A stretch of 64,000 bases of DNA, taken from the NCBI GenBank assembly GCA_963920765.1, contig OY987252.1, positions 1,738,501 through 1,802,500 of the forward strand, given 5' to 3'. The position numbers and the translations under genes were made by a program. Of this stretch, positions 47,111 through 58,844 are shown piece after piece. The stretch comes from Ulota crispa (taxonomy: Eukaryota; Streptophyta; Bryopsida; Orthotrichales; Orthotrichaceae). Position 1 is the stretch's first letter. Each line of letters opens with the position of its first letter. The notes under the pieces are model-generated. The model searched no databases and was not told the origin of the DNA. It was given only the letters and a program-made list of their open reading frames with translations.

Positions 47111-47410
47111 ATTTTGTGCAATTGGTAGCGATGAGTGACGCAATTTCTTGCTTACTACCCTTGGGCCTTGGTAGATGCTGTCCCACCACTAGCAATGATT
47201 TTCCAAACTAGTTTTCTCCTATCCTTATCAAGATCTGTCTCCTACAATTCTTATTTGTTACATGTATTGTTTCCTCTGATGGTCAGCAGAGTATACTACG
47301 TCCTACAACTTGCAAAGATTTTGAAAGCAATAGTAAAATACCAAATCGTAAGTCAAAGCTACTTTGCTGTCCCTTGAACCCTAATGGTGGAGAGAAAAAG
47401 ATCCCCTAAT
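47111..47410. other. LINE 5' side / junction with satellite
   Basis: Plausible LINE 5' untranslated region. No recognisable motif. The satellite array starts directly at its right. Confidence 0.4.
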
Positions 47411-48560
47411 CCCATCCTTTGGCAAGTATTTGAATATGTGACCCCCAAAGGGGTCTCCTTGAACCATGTTTCAATTTAATCCCAAAATATTCCTACATGT
47501 CACACACCCTTATTGGAAAATGTGGTACAAATTGCAAGTTATTCCTTTAGTTTTAGCTATGAGTTTTGAATAAACACCCCAAAATCCCTTCTTTTGGCAA
47601 GTATTTGACTATGTGACCTCCAAAGGGGACACTTTGAACCATGTTTCAATTTGATTCCAAATCAATCCCACATATCACACACCCTTATTAGTTTATGTGA
47701 TACAAAATGCAAATCATTCTTTTAGTTTTTGCTATGAGTTTTGAATAATCACCTACAATCCCATCCTTTGGCAGTATTTGAATTTGTGAACCCCAAAGGG
47801 GTTACCTTAAATCATGTTTCCACATAATCCCAAAATTTTCCTACATGTGACACATCCTTATTTGAAGATGTGGTTCAAATTCCAAGTCATTCCTTTAGTT
47901 TTTGCTATGAGTTTTAAATAAACCCCCCATAATCCCATCATTTGGCAAGTATTTGGATGTGTGACCCTCAAAGGGTCACCCTGAATTAGGTTTCATTTTA
48001 ATCCCAAAACAATCCCACATGTCACACTCCTATATTAGAGGATGTGGTACAAATTTCACGTCATTCCAACACTTTTTGCTATAGGTACTAAATAAACACT
48101 CCAATATCCCATCCTTTGGCAAGTATATGAATATGTGCCCCCAAAGAAGTCACCTTGAACCATGTTTCAATTTAATTCCAAATAAATCCCACATGTTGCA
48201 CACCTGTATTGGAGGATGTGGTACAAATTGTAAGTTGTTCCCACACTTTTTGCTATAGTTTTTAAATAAACCTCCCAATTTCCCATACTTTAGCAAGCAT
48301 TTGACTATGTGACCCTAAAGGTAGTCACCTTGAACCATGTTTCAATTTGATCCCAAATATTCCCACATGTCACACACCCTTATTAGAGGATGTGGTACTA
48401 ATTTCAAGTCATTTCCTTAGTTTTTGCTATGAGTATTAAATAAACCCCCCCTTATCACATCCTTTAGCAAGTATTTAAATATGTGACCCCATGGAGGTCC
48501 ACCTAAACCATGTTTCATTTTAATCCCAAAATACTCCCACATGTCACACACCCTTAACCC
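47411..48560 (+). repeat. 174-bp satellite array 2 (seven units)
   Basis: Unit starts ('CCCATCCTTTGGCAAG' and variants) at 47,411, 47,586, 47,760, 47,934, 48,108, 48,282 and 48,456: spacings 175, 174, 174, 174, 174, 174. Same family and orientation as array 1 at 6,215-6,840. Because 174 is a multiple of three, a minus-strand frame repeats every 58 residues (RVCDMWEYFGI, then GHIFKYLLKD). Confidence 0.95.
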
Positions 48561-49509
48561 TCTAAGGGCCGATTGATGTGTTTGTGGTTGATTTTGACTC
48601 TTTTTAGTTTGTAGAGAGAGCATGTTAAGGAATTTGATGACGTGGCAAAGAGGATGGATCTAGGGAATTGGAAAGTGAAGAGTTTAGGACAATAATCAGG
48701 CCAATCTAAGGTGGCATGTGGCTAGAGGGTTGAAAAAACTAAAAGAATACCGGCTTAAAATACATCAATATATGCAAAATGATGGTCATAACAACTAAAG
48801 AGTGAGCATAATTCATGATGCATAACACTAAACCCTGCAAGATACTTCCATTTGTACGGTCAAATTTTTTGTTGACATCTATATTCAAAAGCTTGAAAAT
48901 TCCCCCAAATGGCCATACAAAGGATTGCCCACCCTCCAAATCAACCATGGTCCATAAAGGGTTAATGGATGGAATTGTCCATATTCTGAGTAATTCTCAC
49001 ACTTTTGGTTGTTGAATTTGAATACACCCTCCATTCTCTCTAACTTGGGCGCACAAAGACTTGCGATCACATGGGCTTTGTGCACGCGTCTTGAGCGACC
49101 GCCAGTTGGCAACATTTGTAGACACGCGCCATGCAATTGCTGGTCCGGGCCAACTTTGGCCTTTTGGCACATGCTGATGGACCCAGCTCTCCCTACAACC
49201 CATGGTTGCCCTTGCAACTTGCACAAGCCCCTGCAACCGTGATGCTATGGTTGACCGGCAGTCTTCCAACCCGCACTCATCCTAGGGCAACCACAAGTAT
49301 ATCAAGGTTGCCTGCCCTCCTCCAGCACACTTCCCGCACTACGCATCAGCTTCCAAATGCCACGAAGCTTCTGGATGCGTGCACATGTGCAAGGAGTATA
49401 GCTTAGTGGCAAAGTATTGCCAAATTTTTTAGTGACTTGTTTTTTCCAATGCAAAATTACTTTGCATTCAAGAAATATCCTTCAGGTTTGATTTGCAAAA
49501 GGGACAAAG
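48561..49509. other. Spacer with a GC-rich patch
   Basis: 49,020-49,340 is GC-richer and contains irregular TTGGCAAC / GGGCAACC / GGTTGCC words like those at 5.8-6.2 kb and 57.4-57.7 kb. Overlapping ORFs in several frames here look like a composition effect. No gene supported. Confidence 0.45.
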
Positions 49510-50897
49510 ATGGATCCCAACTTGAAGAAGAGGAAACCAAAAGGAGATCATCACCATAGGCAACAAAAAGTTCTTACAGACCCATCGATGGTCGCATTCC
49601 CAGGTTGGCACAACATTGAAGGAGTTTGGACATTGACAATTATCAAGGACTTTGTTGGATGGTGCCATATCAACAAGTTTTTTCCTTACCATCGACACAA
49701 GGTTAATTTGAAACATAACTATGCAAACCTGCATTACCGCAGAGGCAATGCGTTTGTGTGACGATGTGTTGAGGTGTATAGAGTGCTCTATAGTATGCAT
49801 AAAATTCCACAAAGTGAAGTTGAGTTGAGCATATGTCAAATGGTGTACGCAGAAATCATACTAAACCAAACAGTGGATTGGAGAACCATGAAGGCATCAA
49901 AGAAAATTATAGTGTCAAGAACTCTAGACATACCACATGTAGTTATTTCAAGCAATCCACGTGAAGGGTTAGGGCCTCGAAAGTATATCAAAGACATAGT
50001 GGCTGATGTTGACTATGAATGGTCAAATTCATCCAACGCAAGCAGCTTGGATGATGATGCTGGTTTGGAACCCATGGCCAGGACAAAGGAGCCACTAGTG
50101 CAGGTGAATACATCTAGAGTACCACAAGTGGAGTCAATAGTGGAGTTGATTACACTTGAAGTACTACCACTAGTGGAGTCAATACTGGAGGTGAGTACAC
50201 TTGTAGTAATACCACAAGTAGAAGCTGTGGGAGGTGGAGAAACCATGTACATGAAGCCAGTGGGAGAAGTGGAGCAAGTGGAAGGTTGTGAAGAGAATTT
50301 GGACAAAGCACATGAAGATGAAGATCCACAAATGCATACGAATGTAGAGAACAAAGTGGAGGACAACATTAGATTGCTAAAAATTAATCATCAAAGAGGA
50401 GGGAATTATAAAAAAAAATCCTAAAAAGTTTGTTGAAAGAGTTGGAGGATACAAAATGGGAGTGTAATATTATCCAAGAGTAGATGGGGGTGGGTGTTAT
50501 GGAGAATGATGTCGCAACTCTTGAAGCACTTATTCAAACAGGAGAAGTTCATTTGGAGGTCCAGTGTAGGTAGATGAAAGAGTTCAAGAAGTTCTTTGTG
50601 AAGTACAATAAGAGTCAACAAGGGGCCTCTAGCTCAAATGCCAACGCACAAGTGGATGAGCCCCTTCAAAGAATTTTGGATGAGTTCAAGATGGAAGAGA
50701 ATCGTGCAATGCAAGACATGGATCATGTGGAGGGAGCGCAGGCACATTTAATTAAAATGTTAGAGATCAGAGACCTTTCATACATTGACCGGGGTTTGCA
50801 GTTGGATGACGCATATACAAGGATGATTGATATACCTCCAGTGGACATAGTAGACTTGAAGGCCATGTTGTTTTTTTTGAGGGAGGCTATAGAATAG
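49510..50897 (+). pseudogene. Uncharacterised coiled-coil ORF, broken
   Basis: Begins MDPNLKKRKPKGDHHH at 49,510. Runs with one TGA (49,759-49,761) into a frame continuing RVLYSMHKIPQSEVELSICQ and SRTLDIPHVVISSNPREGLG, an acidic serine-rich stretch (YEWSNSSNASSLDD), then about three copies of a 15-residue repeat (50,110-50,230; roughly V-P-Q-V-E-S-I-V-E-L-x-T-L). A frameshift in an A-run near 50,410 leads to a helical part (LLKELEDTKWECNII, MKEFKKFFVKYNKSQQ, LQRILDEFKMEENRAMQDMD) ending at 50,897. No known domain. Could be a structural protein of a retroelement or a lost host gene; no polymerase nearby on this strand. Confidence 0.5.
50110..50230 (+). repeat. Internal coding repeat, about 42-45 bp unit
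   Basis: Three degenerate copies of 'GTACCACAAGTGGAGTC...GTGGAGGTGAGTACACTTG' within the ORF at 49,510-50,897 (starts near 50,119, 50,161 and 50,206). Confidence 0.65.
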
Positions 50898-52370
50898 AAA
50901 AATTATGGTATTACTTTTCAAAGGGAATGGGTAGATGCGCTAGAAAAAAGATGGCATTTTAAAGGGTAGGTGCTTACTCTGGATATGACCTAGAAACCAT
51001 GACAGTGGTACACAGGAATAGGGAGTGGATAAAGAAAATGTAGCAAGGCATAACAAGTAGGATAGCGCAACATGGATGTTGCATGATATGGAGTACATTT
51101 TAGTTTAGAGCTCTATATGTGGTTTTATAAACATAAATATATAAAGAGGATTTTCTACATTGTAAAGTTTCAATTGGAATTACTTTGAATTTTGTGTTGC
51201 TAGTACTTGAATGATTATTTGTTGTATGGGATGCCATCATTGCTATGTTGTGAAGTGGTGATTACTTATGATTAATTTCTGAAGGGCCTAGCACTTTTTT
51301 CTACCAATATCACCAAGGAATGCCACTTCTAAGAACTTCAATAAATTGGGTTTTTATGTTCTGTTTATTGGAAATCCAACTAAGGAATCTAACCCCAATC
51401 TAGATGAGGTATTTGTGGAAATTTTTTTATTCTACATGGAGATTGGAAAGGAGTGAGATATGGAGAAGGAAAGCATTTTTTTCTATTGTTTCTATGGTGT
51501 TCAATGGTCCCTTAGGGGATATACAAAAAAACATATTATTTTCAAGAATCCATGAAGCCAGTCATCCCTTGCGAGGCAACTAGGATTTTGGGCCAGTTCA
51601 TACAATCTCTGGTTTTTACTATTGTTTTGTTCTATTTCAAGTTTGAAGAATTGCTTGAAACAACAAGGTGCGTGAGTATAATTGTAATTTTTCATGGCAG
51701 TGCTGTAGATCTATTTATATAAAACAAAGGACCCTAAAAGTGCTCACCAAATATTTATATTTTGATATATGCTTAATATTATTGAATAATATTACCCTAA
51801 TATTAAATTGTGATCCACATCTCTTTAAATAAGTCATGATTACATGAATGAAAATACTTGCTATGGTAGAGAATACTTTGTAATGAATAAATTATGGTAC
51901 GTTACTCATATAAGTAAATAGCGCAAGAATTTGGAGATGCACCTTACATTTCCTAGAATGTCATACCTTCATTTTTATGCCTAAAGTAGAACCTCCCTAA
52001 ACTAATATGGTTGAGATTCCAAAAATTTGATTAGTTTAAATTATTAGTCAATTTTGTGAAAGTGAAAATGAGGTTACCTTGAAGTTAGTGCCAAGATAGC
52101 TTTATAGGTAGCTTGGGTGTTTTATATTATGACCTTAACATTGAGATTTATGTTAAACATTAGTTTATAGAGCATATTAGTTTAGAGAGGTATTAGTTTA
52201 GGGAGATTATGCTATAGTATTTGAATTATCAAAAATACCCCCGATTGTCTTTAGGAATGGTTGTTTTAGTTCTAGTACTAAAAGACAATAATTTTTTGAG
52301 ATATATGAAAGAACCCATCAAATTTCTTAAATTATCAAAGCTACTGTTGACAACTTCAACATACTAGATG
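50898..52370. other. AT-rich spacer
   Basis: Nothing recognised. It ends with the 5-bp duplication TCTTT (52,371-52,375) that borders repeat copy 3. Confidence 0.5.
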
Positions 52371-52375
52371 TCTTT
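52371..52375. repeat. Target-site duplication TCTTT, left of repeat copy 3
   Basis: Exact match to TCTTT at 56,048-56,052, directly outside both ends of copy 3. Confidence 0.85.
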
Positions 52376-52538
52376 TATGATAGCACAAGAAAGTACTTAT
52401 CTTCTTGTTGGCATTAAAAACAACTTAAAACACCAAGAAGATGATTTGTTTTTGTTCCATAGAGATTCAGTTTGTAGATCCTAAAGATGACTAGAACAAG
52501 ATGACGAAATCCAATTTATAGTTTGCAAGTAATCACAA

Positions 52539-52562
52539 CACACAGACAAACACACACACACT
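52539..52562. repeat. CA microsatellite inside repeat copy 3
   Basis: Equivalent to the GT tracts in copies 1 and 2. Confidence 0.85.
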
Positions 52563-53626
52563 CAAGAGAGTATCCAGATATTTCTTCATTGATAGATCTG
52601 ATTCCTTGATTATAACCTCCTATTTACACCAACAATCCGGACTTCCGGAAGGAGTATCCAATCCTAGTACCTATTCTAGATCCGGTTACAACATAAAGTA
52701 CAAAGAACAGAAGTTTAGCCTCTATATCAGAGGGTTCTACAATTTGATTAAGGAAGGCAGCCTATGTTCCTACCCTCCAAGAGTTTAGAGTGACTGAAGT
52801 ATCACTAGACAAACAATCAAGACAAGAGCACAAAGACGAAAGGGTGCAATTACTTCCTCACAGCCAATTCATAAGGGATCCCAGACTGACAAGTCATGCA
52901 AGAAACCCTCACAACCCCAAAGTACTACAATGATAGACTCTCTCCTACTCGGTTTTGGATGCTAAGATGGTAACTAGATAATTAGTGGATCTCTATTTTG
53001 GTGCTCACAATCACTCTCGGTGGTAGTGGAACCTCTGAAGTCATCAATTATTAAACACCAGAATTGCTATCTAGATCACCCTAGTCTAAAGGTGGTTATT
53101 CCTCACGAAAGTATCCGTATCATAAACCCAAACAAACACTATCCTCTAGTACACACAATTTTCAAACGACTTTGACTTGCTTTTTGACACCAAATTGGAC
53201 AAGATCCAGGGGTTACTTCAATCCCAATTCCCTAGCACTCACATTCTCATGCACAAAACACCAAGTGATCAATTCAGAGTTCTAGGATAAGAAACTTTGC
53301 TTGCATTAAGGAGAATCAAAAATATAAAATCACTTGAGGCAACTAGGTTCAGGGCTGACTCTAATAGCTAATTATGAAGAATACCCAAAAAGGTACTCTT
53401 CCAATTTGCTACTTAATAGGAAATGACACATTCCATTTCCTGATCTAAAAAGTGGTGGTTCTCCTCTATCTCGCAAAGTTCAAGAGATAACGGATCTCAA
53501 ATCCTGAAATTTTGGATGTAGGCGTCTAGGTTCATCTCATCAGGAAGCAACTATTTCTAGTTTCCTGAAGTAAATAAACTTTATTTTATTTATCCTAGTA
53601 CTATTGTTATTACTACTACAGCATTA

Positions 53627-55460
53627 CTAGGCGTCCTTCTTTTTCTTCAAAGCAATGGCCACCCCTTTCTGGGTCAGTCGCTTCTTACCAGATGGCGCTC
53701 AAGTTCCCTTCATTGTCTTCCCTTTCTACTAACAGGGCTTCTTCTTCCCTGTTTATGACAGGGCCATTGCTTTAGGATTGAAATCTTCGGATTCTTCTCG
53801 CGACTCTCTGGAATCACTATCGCTTTCCGTGCTGAAGGCGGATGGCTTGTCATCTAGTTTGATTGGAACCGGTGAAGTCGACTCCCTTTGGCGCTTTTCC
53901 GTGGTTTTCCTCTTCATTGGGCTTGGTGCTTTTGTTGGGCCTCCACTGTTGGGTGTCACCTTGAATTGACATCTGGTCTTAGATTTGGGCGTTGACTCCT
54001 CTTCTGCCTGAAGTCCACCTTACAGAGTAGTCAAGTAGAACGTGGAGTTCTAACCTCCTCGGCTTCTGCTTGTTTCGGGGGACAAGGTGACAAATGTAGA
54101 GTTCTCTTGATAGGGTAAGCTCCTTTAGCTCTTCTAGATACTTCCCCTCCTTCTAATTTTGGGGGCCATTTAGGATGTCCTTCATCTACTGCAAAACCAA
54201 CTCCATCCTCTCTACGTACTCCTCTAAGATCCCGTCTAGCTTAGGCACCAGCTGCGATCCTTCCTTCAGGATTTCAGCATCAAACAATCTGGCTTTATTT
54301 ACCACGTCACTTGGAATTATTACAAAATTCCGGAGACTGGTAATGTCACAAAATGCCTTGTTGTCCAGCTTGGTCTCCTCTGCGTCTTGCCTCAATTGGG
54401 CCCGAAGGTTAATAACCTATCCGGATAACCTCCTAATCTCCACGTCACTTGTCATCTTGATTTAGCAAAGAGTCTTTACCTTATCAAATATTTCATAAAG
54501 GTGAAAGACATCTACCAACACACATAGCCTACCGAGTATTTCCTGGTTAGACATAACCTTCAACTAGATCACTTCCAATTGAGTCATAACCTTGGCAAAG
54601 GGTCGGGTCCCCCTGGAAGTCCTCATGTCCAATCTATTTGGCGCTCCAGTTTCCTCAACCGACTCCTTACATTTTCCCTTGGCTTCCCCCTTTTTCTCCT
54701 AATTGGAAACCTCTTCTTTCTTCTCTTCCTTCTTCTCTTCCTTCTTCTCTTCCTTCACTTCCTCCTTTGATTCCTCTTTTGGTTCTGCCTCCGGAACAAG
54801 ATCATGCTTTAGTATTATTAGGGCTAACCTATAGGCTACCCTCTTGTTCTTGGCTAGTAAGTCCAATGAGTGATATAGGTGGTACAGAAAGGGGCTAAGT
54901 CCAGAGGCTTTAGTATTCCCTAATGTTCTAATCATCTTCAACACATGATCTTGGATCACTATATCCCAACTCATTGGTCTGTCCCGCAATAATGATCTGT
55001 AGATGGTAATGGCAAGGGTAAACGTCAAATATGCAGGTCATTCTAGGAGTAGAATGGGAAATAGAAACTCAAGCAATCTCCTCTTGCGGGGAATCTTACA
55101 TTCCGCCACCAAATAACCATTCTATGAGTGAAGTCCGGTGATAAATTTACTTGAACAGAACTAGTTGTTTTGGGATGCCAACCCCTCTCTGATGGGATCA
55201 AAATGGTAAACTGCAAACTAGTCTTCCTTTGTCCTTAAACCCGGTTGAGCTTGCTTTGTGCAATTCCATTGGCTCCGCATCTCCTCCAACACTTCTCGGA
55301 CCATATCCTTGTCCTTTAGACTCCATGGCATCCCCAGTAATCCTTGACAACCCATCTGTTGCAAATCATCTTCCAACATCTGTTGCTTACTGGGCTCCTT
55401 GGGTATGCTTGGGGTCACAAATTGGAGGGTTATATGAGGCAATTCCTTCTCTTTTCCCAT
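53627..55460 (-). pseudogene. Gag-like ORF of repeat copy 3
   Basis: Starts MGKEKELPHITLQF at 55,460, ends KKKKDA-stop at 53,627. Long clean blocks: 55,460-55,218 (CQGLLGMPWSLKDKDMVREV); 55,028-54,699, the core domain (YRSLLRDRPMSWDIV, NTKASGLSPFLYHLYHSLDL, NKRVAYRLALIILKHDL) followed by a nearly pure Lys/Glu tract; 54,395-54,186 (a helical stretch with LFDAEILKEGSQLVPKLDGI and LEEYVERMELVLQ); 53,959-53,753 (basic, then ESDSDSRESREESEDFNPK). Identity with copy 2 is obvious in all blocks. Stops and frameshifts separate them. About 610 codons in the intact form. Comparing the two copies shows the core domain is better kept than the linkers. Confidence 0.72.
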
Positions 55461-56052
55461 GGTTCTAGTAGTGCTACAATCTAGAAGCTATAGAAAACTA
55501 GTACAATCCCGTAACTAATCTTTGACAGCACTCAAACTCTCTCAGTCACTATCCAGAGGTAAGAGAAAGAAAATGAGGGCAAGAAGGTAAGTGAGGAAAC
55601 AATTTATCCTTCCCTCCTAATTCCAATTCCGGCGGTTGGTTAGATTATTGCAACTGTTGGGATGTGATAATTAGGAATTTAAACATCATATCCCTAACTG
55701 TTGTCAGGGATGTGGCTGCAACCGTTGGTGTACTGGGCCGATCCTAATACTAAGGCCGGTACGGTTTCTATGAGCTCTTGGGCTGCTCCAGTACCATTGC
55801 CGCTATTGAAAATACTTGAGTCCGAATTCAGAGATGAATTCCAGACTTCTATCCAAAATAAAGGGTGACCCATAATGTCCCTGCTTAATAGGTTTTAACT
55901 AGTCCCGGATTACTATGGTATACCAAACCTTTGTTTCAGCTATTCTCTTGTTTTTGGTTAAGAAAACTAGAAGTTTTGGGCTGGAAAGGAGTAGTTTATC
56001 TGGATTTTTTAAAAATATGTATGTTTAGTAAATTTTGGATTGTCACATCTTT

Positions 56053-57416
56053 TTCATAATCTTTGTACATACTTGGCTAATTGTAGGAACTCTTGACATT
56101 CAATATGAATTGAATGCAACTAAAATATTGCAAGGAAGCACTTTTAGCCACATCAAAAAGTTTGCATGTGTGTGTCCTGTAGTAAAGGTAATTATATTGA
56201 TTACATAGTAAATTTGTTACCACTCTGATATTTAGTAATTAATTTGGAAGAAGGGGCAAAAAACCAAAAAGAGAAAAGAGTGTGTTTTGAAAGATAAGAT
56301 GGGATACAACATTGGACATTTCTCACATACATTATGGCATTCTGGTTAATTTTAAGCATGTAGGAGATTCTCTTGTATTTTTAAATAGCTAAGCGGTAAT
56401 TTTGATAATTTCCTTTAAATCAATATCTATCAATATGAGGATAAGCTTGATTTTGTAAAAGTAAAGGTAGGAGCTAAGAGAATTGTATAAGTAAATTAAA
56501 TTGTGGTAACATTTGCATTGAACTCAAAGATTTATGGGAATTTGATCATTTTCAAAATATTTATTAGAAGGAATTATGTGCATGTAGATGTATGTTATAA
56601 ATTGTAATGTCATGAAATGGAATCTCAATAATACATCATCAATGATTTGTAGTCAACTTTCATATGAAAGCATAATATTCATTCTAACAATTGAATCAAA
56701 GGAAAAGTGTTTGTATTTAGTAACAATAATGTGGTTTTGGTGGTTGTGATTGTTTTAACATTACATATAAACAACTTCAAATTATTATTTTTTCTTTTTC
56801 ATGGTGTATAAACTTGTTAGTTTGGAACTTTGTGGTGGGGACTGTAAAAATAGGGAATTTAAACTTAGCATATGCCCAGAGCATGTGGTACAAGTAGTCA
56901 AATCTTGTGATATGGAGGCCCAGAGCAGAGTCATTTTTTTGGTTTTCTCACCAATGGTTAGGTGACAACTTTTGAAAATGGGTTTTAGCTTGCTGGTTTT
57001 GTCCCTATTTTTGGTTGGAGTTGATGATGGGCCCAACTCATGGATTTTTGGAGCATCATGGGATGATTTCTATAGGTAAAAAACATTCATTGGTCATATT
57101 CTAAAAACATCCTTATAACCATTGCCACTACTTAAGTATTGTATTGAATTGGATTAGGCAACACCTCAAAAAAATTAAAACACTTGAATAATTTTGAAAT
57201 GATGGCATCAATTTCAATTTGAAAAGGATTTTATGAAAGCCTAGGCAGCACACGATTTTCATTATTGCAATTTGGCATTTTTGGAAAAAATTTGTCCTTT
57301 CTTTCTTATAGGCTTGAGCTTGTCTTTTATTTTTAAGGCAATTGGACCTTCAATCTCCCAAAAAAAAACACTAGCCTAGAGGTGGGGCCAGATTTAGAGG
57401 ACTAGAGATGAACGTC
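56053..57416. other. AT-rich spacer
   Basis: No gene recognised; a minus-strand ORF at 56,785-57,036 has no motif. Confidence 0.5.
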
Positions 57417-57710
57417 TTTGTACCTGCGGTTGCCCCCGTCATACTTACAATCGCCCTTTGAGTATGTGCGCTTGCACCTGGGCAACCTACGGTAACTGCT
57501 ATAGAACCTGCCGTTGCTCATGCAAGACTAGCAATTGCCCTCTATGCACCTGCACTTGCCTTCCTTGAAGCCACAGTTGCCATTGTTGTATTTGCCCTCA
57601 AAGTTGCCCTTGGAAGACCAGAAATTGCCCTTTTGAATATCAAAAGTGGCCCTCAAAAGACCCAAAGTTGCCCTTCTTGGACCCGCGGTTGCCACATTGT
57701 ACTTGTTTTA
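57417..57710 (+). repeat. Irregular minisatellite with GTTGCC words
   Basis: About twelve occurrences of an NNTTGCCC(T/C)-type word (GCGGTTGCCCCC, GCAATTGCCCTC, CAGTTGCCATTG, AAGTTGCCCTTG, GCGGTTGCCACA and others), separated by 15-30 bp of varying sequence such as 'CCTGCACT' or 'AAGACCAGAA'. Confidence 0.75.
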
Positions 57711-57993
57711 GGAGAAGGGATGTGACATAGTTGTAGATGACGTCAAATCCATTAAGCTGAAGTTGCTCAGTGGGTGATGTGAGTTCCAAATTCAACACCA
57801 GAAGTCCTGAATTTATTTTTTGTTTTAATTAGCTTTGAAATTACATTAATATAAGTGGAATAGCCATTTATGTTGATTTAGAATAGTTAGACCAAATGGT
57901 TAGTGGTACGCTATTTATCCCCTCCATTTGGTAAGACATTAGGAGTGATTTAGTGAGATTTAGTAGTTTTTAGTGAGTTTGAGCAATACGCCT

Positions 57994-58125
57994 ACATGGG
58001 GCTTGGGATTCCCTCCAAAAGTCCCCACTAGCCTAATAAGAGAGGATTTATTTAGGATTTGTTACATGGAGCTTTGGATCCTCTCCAAAAGTCTCCACTA
58101 GCCTAATTAGAGAAGTTTAGTCTAG
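57994..58125 (+). repeat. 51-bp direct repeat
   Basis: 'CATGGGGCTTGGGATTCCCT...CTAATAAGAGAGG' (57,994-58,044) and 'CATGGAGCTTTGGATCCTCT...CTAATTAGAGAAG' (58,075-58,125) are two copies, 81 bp start to start. Confidence 0.75.
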
Positions 58126-58836
58126 GGAATGCTCATACACCATGGCCAAGGGCTACATCACTAGCTTACAACTCAACAACCAACAACAACAACATTTGAT
58201 GCGTCTATACCCAAAGTCCCCCATAACCTTTGCTCCACAGATAGCGTGATTCCAAGCAGTCAACCCCTTTAGGTTATCAGTCAACCCCGGTCAAAGGAGG
58301 TTGACAAAGGGCAATAAAATGTCATTAAAATTCATGGAAGAGTTTCTCAAGGATTTAAGACAATCCCTTAAGTTTCAAGTCATTTTGATAGCGGCAAGGC
58401 CTCAAACAACTCCATCTAGCTTATTTCAAGAACACGTGCAACATCCAATCTCAATACCTTATCCATTTGGAGCCCAATTGACAGAAGCAAGGAGTGTTTC
58501 CTAGCTCCCCCAACAACTTTGGAAGACCTCGTGAAGTCAATTTCTCATTTTTGAATGAATTCCCACTTTTGGGTTTTTCATCCATCCACTTCTAACCATT
58601 CATTCAAGATTCTTGACGCCTTGTAGCTTGGAATTGGGAGTGTAAACAACCAAAACTGGCTATTTTGGATCCACGGGATCCAATGCCACCATTTGTTTGT
58701 TGTTTGGAGCTATGCTCCAAAAGTTATGACAAATATATCCAAATTTCATCCATTTTGAGTTTTTCTTAGATTTTAGGTAGATATCAAAGATCTGTGGATC
58801 TCCTAGATAAAGGGCCAAGGTGTCCTCCCCTAAATG

Positions 58837-58844
58837 TATAAAAG
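58837..58844 (+). promoter_or_regulatory. Candidate TATA box (TATAAAAG)
   Basis: TATAAAAG followed by a pyrimidine-rich, T/C-rich sequence, as at plant RNA polymerase II promoters. What it drove is unclear: downstream come repeats (59.2-60.7 kb) and, 3.2 kb away, the hAT pseudogene. Confidence 0.4.

Larger units (their letters stand above)
52376..56047 (-). mobile_element. 3.6-kb dispersed repeat, copy 3 (full length, 3,672 bp)
   Basis: Reverse orientation relative to copies 1 and 2. Read on the minus strand it starts TGTGACAATCC (at 56,047) and ends GTGCTATCATA (at 52,376). Exact 5-bp flanking duplication TCTTT. Same order as copy 2: leader, one long ORF, about 1.25 kb of 3' non-coding sequence containing the CA/GT tract at 52,539-52,562. 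No LTRs, no polymerase genes. Confidence 0.9.

Noticed and set aside
48885-49406. Several overlapping ORFs on both strands as genes
   Set aside because: Overlaps in four frames in a GC-richer patch with no domain; stop-poor by composition.
53778-54898. Plus-strand ORFs across repeat copy 3 (e.g. the leucine/proline-rich one at 54,638)
   Set aside because: Shadows of the minus-strand ORF; the low-complexity run is the antisense of its Lys/Glu tract.
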